Source: Marivita sp051251565 (GTDB taxonomy: Bacteria; Pseudomonadota; Alphaproteobacteria; Rhodobacterales; Rhodobacteraceae). From it: a DNA stretch of 64,000 bases. The notes beneath the pieces are model-generated. The model saw only the letters and a list, made by a program, of their open reading frames with translations, was not told the origin of the DNA and made no database searches. The position numbers and the translations under genes were made by a program. This document shows, piece after piece, positions 24,838-33,467 of this stretch (positions are counted from its first letter, which is position 1; every line of letters starts with the position of its first letter). The stretch lies in the NCBI RefSeq assembly GCF_051251565.1, contig NZ_JBPOFB010000003.1, forward strand, positions 186,001 to 250,000. The letters run 5' to 3'.

Positions 24838-26052
24838 TCAAGCAACCTGATGGGCAATGGCGCACTGTTTCCAAAGGGTGGCAAGCGCCTGAACCAGCTG
24901 TTCGATATCTGCATCCGAATGCAGCGGGCCGGGTGTGAACCGGAGCCGTTCGGTGCCTTTGGGCACTGTCGGGTAGTTGATCGGCTGAACATAGATACCG
25001 TAATCCTGCATCAGGATATCCGCCAGCATCCGGCACTTAACCGGGTCCTTGATCATCACCGGAATGATGTGGCTGTGGTTGTCGAGGTGCGGAATGCCCT
25101 GATCATCAAGACGCTTGCGCAGCTTGGCCACCTGTTCCTGCTGCTTGCGACGCTCAATGTCGCTTTTCTTGAGGTGCTGAATGGAAGTGCGCGCCGCAGC
25201 GGCAACCGCAGGGGGCAACGCCGTGGTAAAGATGAACCCTGACGAAAACGACCGGATGAAATCGCACATCGCTTCGGACCCGGTGATGTAGCCGCCCATC
25301 ACACCGAACGCCTTGCCCAACGTGCCTTCGATCAACGTGATCCGATCCGCGAGGCCCTCGCGTTCCGACACACCACCACCGCGCGCGCCGTACATGCCAA
25401 CCGCGTGAACCTCGTCAAGATAGGTCATCGCGCCGTGCTTTTCGGCCACTTCGACGATTTCCTTCATCGGGCAGATGTCGCCATCCATCGAATAAACCGA
25501 TTCGAACGCCACGATCTTGGTTGCGTTGCTGGGAAGCGCCGCCAGCTTGCGGTCAAGGTCTTCGGGGCTGTTGTGCTTCCAGATGACCTTGTTGCAGCGC
25601 GCGTGGCGGATGCCTTCGATCATCGACGCATGGTTCAATTCATCCGATAGGATCACCGCATCGGGAAGACGCGACCCAAGCGTGCTGAGCGCCGCCCAGT
25701 TGGACACATAGCCAGAGGTGAACAGAAGTGCCGATTCCTTGGCGTGCAGATCCGCCAGCTCGACCTCCAGCAGCTTATGCTGGTGATTGGTGCCACTGAT
25801 GTTGCGCGTGCCACCGGCCCCACAGCCATTTTCGGCCACAGCTTTTTGCATGGACTCAATGACATCGGGGTGCTGCCCCATGCCAAGATAGTCGTTGGAA
25901 CACCAGACCGTCACCTCATCGGGACAGTTTTCATCATGCGACTTCGCCCGTGGGAACGCGCCGCATTTGCGCTCCAGCTCGGCAAATATGCGGTAATTTC
26001 CCTCTTCTTTCAGGGCATCAAGCTGGGCATTGAACAGGCTGTCAAAGTCCAT
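24838..26052 (-). CDS. hemA: 5-aminolevulinate synthase
   Basis: A 404-residue PLP enzyme that condenses glycine with succinyl-CoA, the first step to heme and bacteriochlorophyll in alphaproteobacteria. The PLP lysine is in EGTLGKAFGVMGGY, and the motif YLDEVHAVGMYG binds the cofactor. The start has GGAGGA upstream. Its first 11 bases overlap the end of puhE, so it is probably read in the same long transcript and rises with the pigment genes. A second, housekeeping hemA copy outside the window would not be unusual for this group. Confidence 0.96.
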   Translation of the reverse strand: MDFDSLFNAQLDALKEEGNYRIFAELERKCGAFPRAKSHDENCPDEVTVWCSNDYLGMGQHPDVIESMQKAVAENGCGAGGTRNISGTNHQHKLLEVELADLHAKESALLFTSGYVSNWAALSTLGSRLPDAVILSDELNHASMIEGIRHARCNKVIWKHNSPEDLDRKLAALPSNATKIVAFESVYSMDGDICPMKEIVEVAEKHGAMTYLDEVHAVGMYGARGGGVSEREGLADRITLIEGTLGKAFGVMGGYITGSEAMCDFIRSFSSGFIFTTALPPAVAAAARTSIQHLKKSDIERRKQQEQVAKLRKRLDDQGIPHLDNHSHIIPVMIKDPVKCRMLADILMQDYGIYVQPINYPTVPKGTERLRFTPGPLHSDADIEQLVQALATLWKQCAIAHQVA

Positions 26053-26863
26053 GGGCGTCCTCCGTTCGTATCGTCTTGTCTTGTTGTTTTGGTTTGGGCG
26101 CAGGGATCATCCAGCGCCAGAGCTTCTCGTCGGGCAGCGGCAGAACCATGAACCAATGCTCGAGCAACGCGAGCGCGGTCATGGCCGCCAGCAGGGAAAA
26201 GCCGATCACATCTCCGGGCGAGGAGGCGGAATATATCCGCTCAAGCCAGCAGGCGACGGCAAAGGTCAGCGCACTGACCGAGATTGGGAACAGCCAGTTC
26301 ATCTTGGCATATCTGAAATGGCTGGGCAGATGCGCCAGCGGCGCAGGCAGAAATTCAGTGTTGATCTTGGGCACACCCAGAAAAAGGTTGAGCTTGGCCG
26401 ACACGCGGGCAAAGAACAGCACCGCAAAGGTCCAGAACCCAAACGTGTTTTCGGCACCATGGGTGTAAAGCCAGACACCCGCGAGCGTCGCCGCAAGCAG
26501 CATCTCGTGATAGGCAATCGTGCCCCAGGCCCGGATGAACCGTTCCCATTCAGGAATGTCCTCGCGGCACACTCGTTGGTTCGGCCCGGTGATCGTGCCG
26601 GTCAAAAACGCCATCTCGATCCACGCCCATAGCGCCAGGGCAGACAAAAACGCGTGGTAGGCCGCAGCGCTGCTGACCAGATCCGCGGTTGCCCAGATGC
26701 CGTAAGCCCCGACAAAGAACACAGGCAGCGCCGCCCAGGTCAACGCCCGGCCAAAGCGCACGCCATGCCGGTCAGCATATTTCACAACCATCAGGATTGC
26801 CCCGGTGGAAAACCACCAGACAAAAAGCGCCACAAGGGCTGCAATCCAAGGGTCATTCAGCAC
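26042..26863 (-). CDS. puhE: Putative photosynthetic complex assembly protein PuhE
   Basis: A 273-residue polytopic membrane protein with six or seven hydrophobic segments, beginning (M)LNDPWIAALVALFVWWFSTGAIL, the PuhE (DUF3623) N-terminus. The start is set at GTG 26863 because AAGGA lies 8 bases before it; the open frame begins at a TTG nine codons earlier. In Rhodobacter capsulatus, loss of PuhE changes the amount of pigment-protein complexes without being essential. It is followed by hemA with an 11-base overlap. Confidence 0.88.
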   Translation of the reverse strand: MLNDPWIAALVALFVWWFSTGAILMVVKYADRHGVRFGRALTWAALPVFFVGAYGIWATADLVSSAAAYHAFLSALALWAWIEMAFLTGTITGPNQRVCREDIPEWERFIRAWGTIAYHEMLLAATLAGVWLYTHGAENTFGFWTFAVLFFARVSAKLNLFLGVPKINTEFLPAPLAHLPSHFRYAKMNWLFPISVSALTFAVACWLERIYSASSPGDVIGFSLLAAMTALALLEHWFMVLPLPDEKLWRWMIPAPKPKQQDKTIRTEDAHGL

Positions 26864-26874
26864 GCGTCTTTGTC

Positions 26875-26948
26875 CTTCTTCTTTTTCCAAATATCGCCGG
26901 GGGGTGTGGGGGGCTGGCCCCCCACGCGGTCGCCGCCGTCAGGCGGCG
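26875..26948. repeat. CTTCTTCTTTTT/AAATAT motif with two GC hairpins (copy 2)
   Basis: CTTCTTCTTTTTCCAAATAT is followed by two perfect inverted repeats: GTGGGGGG / CCCCCCAC (26906-26913, 26918-26925) and CGCCGCC / GGCGGCG (26931-26937, 26942-26948). They fill the acsF-puhE gap and would fold in the minus-strand transcript between these genes. The motif is shared with 19755-19777. A T-run is missing, so the role may be mRNA stabilisation or partial termination inside the operon. Confidence 0.55.
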
Positions 26949-26956
26949 AAACCGCT

Positions 26957-28081
26957 TTAATAAGCAGGCACCATGCGGGTGTTCTTGGGCACCTCATGTT
27001 TGTGCGCCGGGATGGTATAGAGCGACACGAAACACATCGCCGCCTTGGCAGAGCCAGCCCATTCCTTGAGCTTGCCGCCCAAACCACCTTGCGCTTTGGC
27101 TTGGGCAATCTGCACATTGGCGCGCTGTAGGCGTTCCAAGGTCGGCTGCCAGCGTGGGTGTTCAATATCCAGCGTGATCGGGAAGATCTGCTGTGTCAGC
27201 TTAGACGTCTTGGTGAACACTTCATGTGCGTACCAATCCGGGTCAACGCCAAGTGCCTTGTGGAACGCGGGGCGCTGGTGATCGCGGACATACATGGTCG
27301 CGTAGACAGCCGTCAGGAAGAACTTGATCCAGAGCACGTTCTTGCCTTGGGTGAGCTTTGGATCCGTCTTCATCAATAGCGCGAACGCTTCGCCATGGCT
27401 GAACTCGTCATTGCACCATTCTTCGAACCACTTGAAGATCGGGTGGAAGCGATGCTCGGGATGTTCCTGCAAATGGCGGAAGATCGTGATGTAGCGCGCA
27501 TAGCCGATCTTTTCCGACAGATACGTGGCGTAGTAAATGAACTTGGGGCGAAAATAGGTGTATTTCTTCTTCTGCGTCAGGAACCCAAGGTTCACCGCAA
27601 CACCGGCTTCGCGCAGCGCATCGTTGATGAACCCGGCATGGCGGGCCTCGTCGCGGGCCATGAGCTGGAACAGCTGGGTGATGTCCTTGTTGTTGCCTCG
27701 CCGTTTCATTTCCTTGTAAAGGACACAGCCTGAAAACTCGGCGGTGCAGCTTGAGATCAGGAAATCCAGAAACTCTTTCTTAAGCACCGGCTCCATGTTC
27801 TCCCAATCGACATGATCCCAGTCTTCGTTCTTCTTGAAGTGGCCCTTGTTGGGATCGGCGACCATCTGGTCAATCAACTGGTCCCATTCTTCGCGGATGC
27901 CATCGACATTGATCGCGTCAAGCTCATCAAAATCGGTGGTATAGAAGCGCGGTGTCAGAAGCGTGTTCTGCATCGCCACCTCGGTGGCAGCAACGCTGTC
28001 GAACTTTGCATTTGCTTCCTGAATGGCAAGGCTTTCCTCGACGGTTGTCGCGTCGGCGGTGTGTGTAGCGCGCACGTTCAT
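26957..28081 (-). CDS. acsF: Mg-protoporphyrin IX monomethyl ester oxidative cyclase
   Basis: A 374-residue di-iron enzyme that uses O2 to form the fifth ring of (bacterio)chlorophyll. Ferritin-like iron-binding blocks are visible: FLISSCTAEFSGCVLYKEM, ARDEARHAGFI and the later EEWCNDEFSHGEAF. Its presence fits aerobic pigment synthesis; the anaerobic cyclase BchE is not in this window. The start ATG overlaps the stop of the preceding 98-residue gene (ATGA) and is served by AGGAGGTG inside that gene, implying strong coupling. Confidence 0.96.
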   Translation of the reverse strand: MNVRATHTADATTVEESLAIQEANAKFDSVAATEVAMQNTLLTPRFYTTDFDELDAINVDGIREEWDQLIDQMVADPNKGHFKKNEDWDHVDWENMEPVLKKEFLDFLISSCTAEFSGCVLYKEMKRRGNNKDITQLFQLMARDEARHAGFINDALREAGVAVNLGFLTQKKKYTYFRPKFIYYATYLSEKIGYARYITIFRHLQEHPEHRFHPIFKWFEEWCNDEFSHGEAFALLMKTDPKLTQGKNVLWIKFFLTAVYATMYVRDHQRPAFHKALGVDPDWYAHEVFTKTSKLTQQIFPITLDIEHPRWQPTLERLQRANVQIAQAKAQGGLGGKLKEWAGSAKAAMCFVSLYTIPAHKHEVPKNTRMVPAY

Positions 28082-28374
28082 AGCGTCACCTCCTCAGAGA
28101 ATGAAAACTCGCAAAGCTCCATCACTTCGAAATCGCCGGTGAGGCGGGTCCAAAGCTGTTCCAGCTTGGAGGCGCGGTAGATGATGGCTTCGCGGTCTTC
28201 GGAAACCACTTCTCCGAAAGCAGCCATGATCTCTGGTCCCTGCACCTTTACTTCGTCGCCGGGATAAATCACCGCGCCATTGTTAAAGCGCACATGTGCA
28301 TGAAGGCTCTCGAAACAGTGGCTGATTTCCACCGTGCACGGCGCCCTTTCAATATCTTTTGTCAACAGACCCAT
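28078..28374 (-). CDS. Conserved 98-residue photosynthesis-cluster protein, unknown function
   Basis: A soluble protein with no membrane segment or signal peptide, starting MGLLTKDIERAPCTVEISH. The middle (NNGAVIYPGDEVKVQGPEI) reads like a small beta-barrel or OB-like strand set, followed by a helix (ASKLEQLWTRLTGDFEVMEL) and an acidic tail. A small gene at this place, between puhC and acsF, is a constant part of Roseobacter photosynthesis clusters. The ATGA coupling to acsF suggests a partner or assembly factor for the cyclase, but this is inference from position only. Confidence 0.85.
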   Translation of the reverse strand: MGLLTKDIERAPCTVEISHCFESLHAHVRFNNGAVIYPGDEVKVQGPEIMAAFGEVVSEDREAIIYRASKLEQLWTRLTGDFEVMELCEFSFSEEVTL

Positions 28375-28392
28375 TGTCCGATTCCCTTTCGG

Positions 28393-28860
28393 TTAGTTCA
28401 GCAGCCTGGCGAAAGCGGCCGAGTTGTCAGCGCCGAACCCCATAAGGTCGGCCCCCCATCCCGTGCTGGGATCAAAGATCTCAAGACGGTTATTTTCACG
28501 CGCACGGATGATCACCGGACCATCCAGATCAACACGTGCCTTGGTGCGCTCCCGTTGCAGGACGCGCCACATGCCCGAGAGGAACCCACCCTCTTCCGGC
28601 GAATAGCTGGCGACCAGGCTACGGTCTTCAGCATAGACCTTGGCGGCGCCGCTCATAGCTCCTTCAAGGTACAGAATTTTTTCGATCACGATAGGAGATT
28701 CAGGTGCGGTGTATTGCACCGGGCCATCCATCCAGCGATAGGCGCTTACCATGATCAGGCAAATCATCACCATTCCGAACATGGCGCGGACAAAAAGGCG
28801 TGGCACCAATTCGCGTTCGGTGGCGTGAATACGGGCTTTGTCGACGGCTTGCGTTTGCAT
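28393..28860 (-). CDS. puhC: Photosynthetic complex assembly protein PuhC
   Basis: A 155-residue protein with one N-terminal membrane segment (about 22-45, FVRAMFGMVMICLIMVSAYRW) and a periplasmic domain ending in TGWGADLMGFGADNSAAFARLL, a typical PuhC C-terminus. In R. capsulatus PuhC is needed for normal reaction-centre and LH1 levels. It lies 12 bases after puhB and 18 bases before the next gene, in one transcript. Confidence 0.9.
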   Translation of the reverse strand: MQTQAVDKARIHATERELVPRLFVRAMFGMVMICLIMVSAYRWMDGPVQYTAPESPIVIEKILYLEGAMSGAAKVYAEDRSLVASYSPEEGGFLSGMWRVLQRERTKARVDLDGPVIIRARENNRLEIFDPSTGWGADLMGFGADNSAAFARLLN

Positions 28861-28872
28861 TGTCTGTGCTCC

Positions 28873-29508
28873 CTATTCTGCGGCCACGGCCGAATGGATT
28901 GCGCTTGCGCGCTGAACCTGCGGGGTTGAAACGCGAGCCTCTGCGGCTTCGGAGACCATCGCGGCGATACGTTCGGCATCCGGGATACAGCGCAGCGCGG
29001 GCTGTGTCGGGGAAATCCGCCATGGGCGCACATGCGGCCAGCAGACAAGATAGCTGATCCGGGTGTCGCCCAGCAGGTCAAACGCGATGGTGCCGGTTCC
29101 GCCCTTGCGCAAGTCAAGGTTGGCCGCACCGATCTGTGTGTAGGGCAAGTTCAGGGTCACGGTCAGCGCCGCACCGATCCGCATGGCAACGCGGCGATTG
29201 GTGATGGTGTAGACCGTGTAATGGGCCTGAGCAAAGGCGATGCCAAGCAACAGAACCAGAACAATGGCCCCAAGAAACAAGAAGGGAACCGACGCCCAGA
29301 TCGCCTGGCCCAAAGGCATCAGATCCATCACGGTGACGAACCGCCAGGCGGCAAGGAACACAAAGTATCCAGCAACCCAAAGAAGGTTCAGCGATTCCTT
29401 GGACAAGGCCCACCAGTCTGGTTTGCCCTGCCAGAGGATCACCTCTCCCTCGGGAGGTGTCTCTGGCAGACCTTTGACAGGTTCGACCTGAAAATCATCA
29501 TGTGGCAT
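28873..29508 (-). CDS. puhB: Photosynthetic complex assembly protein PuhB
   Basis: A 211-residue protein whose three hydrophobic segments (about 37-58, 65-90 and 100-110) precede a PH-like domain with TITNRRVAMRIGAAL and LDLRKGGTGTIAFDLLG. PuhB in R. capsulatus binds the H subunit and helps assemble the reaction centre. The start ATG 29508 has AGGGAA upstream. It sits directly after puhA as in other purple bacteria. Confidence 0.92.
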   Translation of the reverse strand: MPHDDFQVEPVKGLPETPPEGEVILWQGKPDWWALSKESLNLLWVAGYFVFLAAWRFVTVMDLMPLGQAIWASVPFLFLGAIVLVLLLGIAFAQAHYTVYTITNRRVAMRIGAALTVTLNLPYTQIGAANLDLRKGGTGTIAFDLLGDTRISYLVCWPHVRPWRISPTQPALRCIPDAERIAAMVSEAAEARVSTPQVQRASAIHSAVAAE

Positions 29509-29560
29509 CGTGGGTTCCCTTTCCTAAAGCCGTGGCTGCGGCCGTTGGTTTCTTGTCCGT

Positions 29561-30340
29561 TTAGAGTTGCGGTTCGAGACGATCCTGGCTCGCATAGAGC
29601 GTCCCGCCGCCGTAGTAGGCGCTGACCTTCTCTTCTTCGAGCTTGGTGATCTGCTGCGATGATGCGAGTGTCGGAACACCGGCAAAGTGTTCGCCAAAGA
29701 TCGACCGGATTTTTACGCGGTTGCCCCAGATGCGGGTGAACGTGATCGGAACAAGCCGCGATCCGCTGCCATATTCTGCATCCAGTTCCAGTTCGAGATA
29801 GCGCACCATCTGTTCCGGCTCGTCGATCCACATATCGGTGATCTTGCCAACGATGGCCCCATCGCCCGCCACAACCGGCAAACCGCGCGGGTCACGACCC
29901 GCTGAAACACGGAAGTGATCGCTGCCCGACATCGGGATGATCTTGGGATGACCGTGGCCGTCCAGTTCCGGCTCATCACGGCGCGGTGCCCAGCTTCCGG
30001 GGCCAACACCATCTGCCAGCGGGTTACCTACCGGATCGAAGGGGAAGCCGCCGCTGTCAAATTGGCGCGTCAGTTTCGCGTCAATGTCGGTGCGCTCGGG
30101 TGTCTGGCCCGATGGCACGGTGTATTCGCCACGGCCATGCGGCAGCAGGAATGTCTTGTCCGACGGGTTCGGGAACACGCTTCCCGCGTCTGCCTGGCTG
30201 CCGTCTTCATCAAGAAGCGGATAGCCTTCACGCTGGTTCTCGCGCTGAATCCAGATCACGAGTCCAACAAAGAAAATGAAAAACAACCAGAGCGAAATGC
30301 TCGCAAGGTCGAGGTTTCCAAGGATATAGTCTTCGGTCAT
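29561..30340 (-). CDS. puhA: Photosynthetic reaction centre subunit H
   Basis: A 259-residue subunit with one membrane helix (about 11-31, LASISLWLFFIFFVGLVIWIQ) and a large cytoplasmic PRC-barrel domain (about 100-245) containing DPRGLPVVAGDGAIVGKITDMWIDEPE. It caps the L/M core and shapes the proton path to QB. A good AAGGAG precedes the ATG. It lies 26 bases after lhaA in the cluster order lhaA-puhABC shared with other purple bacteria. Confidence 0.97.
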   Translation of the reverse strand: MTEDYILGNLDLASISLWLFFIFFVGLVIWIQRENQREGYPLLDEDGSQADAGSVFPNPSDKTFLLPHGRGEYTVPSGQTPERTDIDAKLTRQFDSGGFPFDPVGNPLADGVGPGSWAPRRDEPELDGHGHPKIIPMSGSDHFRVSAGRDPRGLPVVAGDGAIVGKITDMWIDEPEQMVRYLELELDAEYGSGSRLVPITFTRIWGNRVKIRSIFGEHFAGVPTLASSQQITKLEEEKVSAYYGGGTLYASQDRLEPQL

Positions 30341-30366
30341 CTTTAGTGCTCCTTGATGGGCCTTGG

Positions 30367-31806
30367 TTAGGTTGGGAAATCGGCAAGGCCCAGCCCTGTC
30401 GGTTTGCGGTTGATGATAAGTGTGCTTCTGTTTTGGCTAACGAGACGGCCCAAGACGATGAGCGTCGCAAACAGAAGCGCGATTTCGAGATGGTAAACGA
30501 CGGAGTAACCGGTGGCGGGCGACGCGAGTGCGTCGCCCCAGCTTCCCGCCATGGCGAGCATGTTCACACCGTCGCGGGTTGCGCCTCCGATCAGGGTCGA
30601 CAGACCCGCAGCCGTGGCTTGCGCCGCGCCCCATGCGCCCAGCGCAAGCCCGCGCCCGGCCAAGCCTTCGGCGGGCAGCGTCATGGCTGCGGTCAGGGTC
30701 GAGATGGCAAAGTAGCCGCCGCCAAACCCGATCAGGCCAGCGCCCAGAAAGAAGAGAAACGTTGAATTCATCGGCGCGGCAAAGATCACGATGCTGAAGG
30801 CGGCAACGCCCGCAAGCAAACCGACAGACGCCATGCGGTAGGTGTTTCCACCCTTGGCCAGAACACGCGCGGCAATGCCAAATCCGATCAGCGCCCCAAG
30901 CGCCCATGTCGCGGTCAAAAGCGTGGTCGACGACACAGACAGCCCCAGGATTTCACCGCCATAGGGTTCAAGCAGCACGTCCTGCATGTTGAACGCCATT
31001 GTACCCAAGAATACCACTGCAAGCAGCCGCCCTGCGGTGCCACCGGCGGTCAGGTCGGCCCAAGCGTCTTTGAACGACGGTTGCGGCGCTTCGCGGTCTT
31101 TTTTTGACATAGGCTTGACGCGTTCTTGCTTCCAAAGCGCGATCACGTTGAGCACCAGTGTCACCACTGCGCAGCCCTGCACGACACTGATCAGCAGCAC
31201 GCCCGAGAAATCCCGAAGCAGGAAGCCGATCACAATGGCCGACACGCCCATGCCCACCAGATACATGACGTAAAGCAGCGACACGACGCGCGGGCGGGTT
31301 TCGTCGGTGGCCCGATCCGCAGCAAGCGCAAGACCGGCAGTCTGGGTCATATGCATGCCAAAGCCGGTCATGATAAAGGCAAGCGCAGCCAGCACTTCGC
31401 CAGCGAATGGCACGTCGTGGGTAACATCGCCGCCCAGCACCAAAAGGCAGGCGGGCATGACAGCCAAGCCACCAAACTGCCAAAGCGTGCCGAACCAAAG
31501 ATAGGGAACACGCTTCCAGCCGATGGCCGAGCGGTGATTGTCCGACTTGAAGCCAAGGAGTGCGCGGAACGGGGCGATCAGGACTGGCAGCGCCACCATA
31601 AAGGCGACCAACGTGGCCGGGACCGACAGCTCTACGATCATGACACGATTCAACGTGCCCAACAGCATGACACCCGCCATGCCGACAGACACCTGGAACA
31701 ATGCCAGCCGCAATAGTTGGGCCAAGGGCAAATCGTCAGAGGCCGCGTCCGAAAACGGCAGCATCCTCATGCCCAAAGACTTCACCTGATTGCGGCTTAC
31801 GATCAT
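30367..31806 (-). CDS. lhaA: LH1 assembly factor LhaA (PucC-type MFS protein)
   Basis: A 479-residue membrane protein with 12 hydrophobic segments, of the BCD/PucC family. Family blocks are LGTLNRVMIVELSVPATLVAF near residue 50 and SDNHRSAIGWKRVPYLWFGT. In R. capsulatus LhaA is needed for LH1 assembly, probably by delivering or organising bacteriochlorophyll. Its ATG overlaps the bchM stop (ATGA). A second PucC-type gene lies at 43871. Confidence 0.93.
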   Translation of the reverse strand: MIVSRNQVKSLGMRMLPFSDAASDDLPLAQLLRLALFQVSVGMAGVMLLGTLNRVMIVELSVPATLVAFMVALPVLIAPFRALLGFKSDNHRSAIGWKRVPYLWFGTLWQFGGLAVMPACLLVLGGDVTHDVPFAGEVLAALAFIMTGFGMHMTQTAGLALAADRATDETRPRVVSLLYVMYLVGMGVSAIVIGFLLRDFSGVLLISVVQGCAVVTLVLNVIALWKQERVKPMSKKDREAPQPSFKDAWADLTAGGTAGRLLAVVFLGTMAFNMQDVLLEPYGGEILGLSVSSTTLLTATWALGALIGFGIAARVLAKGGNTYRMASVGLLAGVAAFSIVIFAAPMNSTFLFFLGAGLIGFGGGYFAISTLTAAMTLPAEGLAGRGLALGAWGAAQATAAGLSTLIGGATRDGVNMLAMAGSWGDALASPATGYSVVYHLEIALLFATLIVLGRLVSQNRSTLIINRKPTGLGLADFPT

Positions 31807-32474
31807 GCACGGAACTCCAAGGCCTGACTGATGTAGAACCCGGAATTCACCCGGCCCAGATCAGTCAGTTGCCCAATGTCAGAGACTTTTTGTGACAAGC
31901 GCTGCGGGCCATGCGGGATCATCGTTGGCGAGCGGTCGGACTTGGGGAACACCTTGCCAGCGTACCACATTCCCATCAAAAGCGGTGTGCGCGGAGCGAC
32001 AGTGAACGCCACAGATCCGCTGGTACGTTGACCCAGCGTGTCCAGCGCGCGGCGGATGTCGGGTTCGGTATAGTAGATCAGGCTGTCCATAGCGATGACG
32101 TGGTCAAACGCGCCCAGGTCAGCAGAGAGCATATCCCCACTGGAGAACGACACCTTATGTTGCAGGTTTTGCGGCAAACGGTCCTGCGCAATCTTGACCA
32201 GGGACGGAGAGATATCGACGGCCACAACCTCGGCCCCGCGCAGCGCCAGTTCATGCGTCATCTGACCGGCACCGCAGCCGGCATCCAGAACCCGCACTCC
32301 ATGCAGGTCGGAAGGCAGCGCCGACAACAGTTTGTCGCGCATCTGGTCCCGGCCTTTGCGCACGGTTTCACGAATACGGCTGACTGGCGCGTCAGACGTC
32401 AGACGCTCCCACACCTTGGTGGCGGTGCGATCGAAATAATGTTCAACCCGGTCGCGTGTGGCTTCATAGGTCAT
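31803..32474 (-). CDS. bchM: Mg-protoporphyrin IX O-methyltransferase
   Basis: A 223-residue SAM-dependent enzyme that methylates the C13 propionate of Mg-protoporphyrin IX, using the product of Mg-chelatase. The SAM-binding glycine motif is VLDAGCGAGQMTHELA near residue 75, with the acidic VVAVDIS following. The start is ATG 32474, sharing one base with the bchL stop (TGATG); a TTG one codon earlier is less likely. Confidence 0.94.
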   Translation of the reverse strand: MTYEATRDRVEHYFDRTATKVWERLTSDAPVSRIRETVRKGRDQMRDKLLSALPSDLHGVRVLDAGCGAGQMTHELALRGAEVVAVDISPSLVKIAQDRLPQNLQHKVSFSSGDMLSADLGAFDHVIAMDSLIYYTEPDIRRALDTLGQRTSGSVAFTVAPRTPLLMGMWYAGKVFPKSDRSPTMIPHGPQRLSQKVSDIGQLTDLGRVNSGFYISQALEFRA

Positions 32475-33439
32475 CAATCGAATCCCAAAAGCTCAAAGAT
32501 GTCGCGGTCTTCCAGCGGCTTTGGCGCCATGCCTTCGGTGCCTTTCAACAAGGTCTCGGCAAGGCGGATATATTCTTTGCGCGCCAAGACGATGTCTTCT
32601 TCGTCAGGCATTTCGAAGAGCGTCTTTTTCTTGAGCCGCGAACGGCGGATGGCATCGTAATCCGGCATATGTGCAAGGCGCTTGAACCCAACGGTGTCGC
32701 AGTAGCGATCCACTTCGTTCGTGTCCTTGGACCGGTTCGCCACACAGCCGGCGAGCCGCACCTTGTAGTTCACCGATTTCGCCTGAACGGCCGCGATAAT
32801 ACGGTTCATGGCGTAGATGCTGTCAAAGTCGTTGGCGGTGACGATCACCGCGCGATCCGCGTGTTGCAGGGGTGCTGCAAAGCCACCGCAGACGACGTCG
32901 CCCAATACGTCAAACAGAACGATATCCGTGTCTTCCAACAGGTGATGCTGCTTGAGCAGTTTCACGGTCTGGCCAACCACATAGCCGCCACAACCTGTGC
33001 CCGCAGGCGGACCGCCCGCTTCGATGCATTTCACACCGTTAAAGCCTTCTGCCACGAAATCCTCGGGGCGCAGTTCTTCGGCGTGGAAATCAACGTCCTT
33101 GAGGATGTCGATGACCGTGGGCTGCAATTTGCCTGTGAGGGTGAATGTGCTGTCATGCTTTGGGTCACACCCGATCTGCAAAACACGCTTGCCGAGCTTG
33201 GAGAACGCCGCCGACAGGTTCGACGAGGTGGTCGATTTGCCGATGCCGCCCTTGCCATAGACCGCAAACACCTGTGCGCCTTCAATCTTGGCACTGCCAT
33301 CCTGATGCACCTGAACAGACCCGTCGCCATCCTGCCCCTTCAGGATTGGGGGTGAGGTGACGCCGCGCGCTTCGAGGCCAGCGGCTTCGCGTAGGGCTGC
33401 ACGGGCGGCGGGCGGGCTTTTTGCGTCAAGTGGGCTCAT
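32474..33439 (-). CDS. bchL: Light-independent protochlorophyllide reductase, iron protein
   Basis: A 321-residue nitrogenase-reductase-like ATPase that feeds electrons to BchNB. The P-loop YGKGGIGKST is at residues 61-70. The two [4Fe-4S] cysteines are in PPAGTGCGG and DVLGDVVCGG. An N-terminal extension of about 50 residues before the P-loop strand is somewhat longer than in Rhodobacter. Start supported by GGAGG upstream of ATG 33439. Oxygen sensitivity is expected from the family, so this aerobe presumably makes pigment under low-oxygen or dark conditions. Confidence 0.96.
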   Translation of the reverse strand: MSPLDAKSPPAARAALREAAGLEARGVTSPPILKGQDGDGSVQVHQDGSAKIEGAQVFAVYGKGGIGKSTTSSNLSAAFSKLGKRVLQIGCDPKHDSTFTLTGKLQPTVIDILKDVDFHAEELRPEDFVAEGFNGVKCIEAGGPPAGTGCGGYVVGQTVKLLKQHHLLEDTDIVLFDVLGDVVCGGFAAPLQHADRAVIVTANDFDSIYAMNRIIAAVQAKSVNYKVRLAGCVANRSKDTNEVDRYCDTVGFKRLAHMPDYDAIRRSRLKKKTLFEMPDEEDIVLARKEYIRLAETLLKGTEGMAPKPLEDRDIFELLGFD

Positions 33440-33467
33440 TTGGGCCTCCGGTTATACATTTTGGCGT

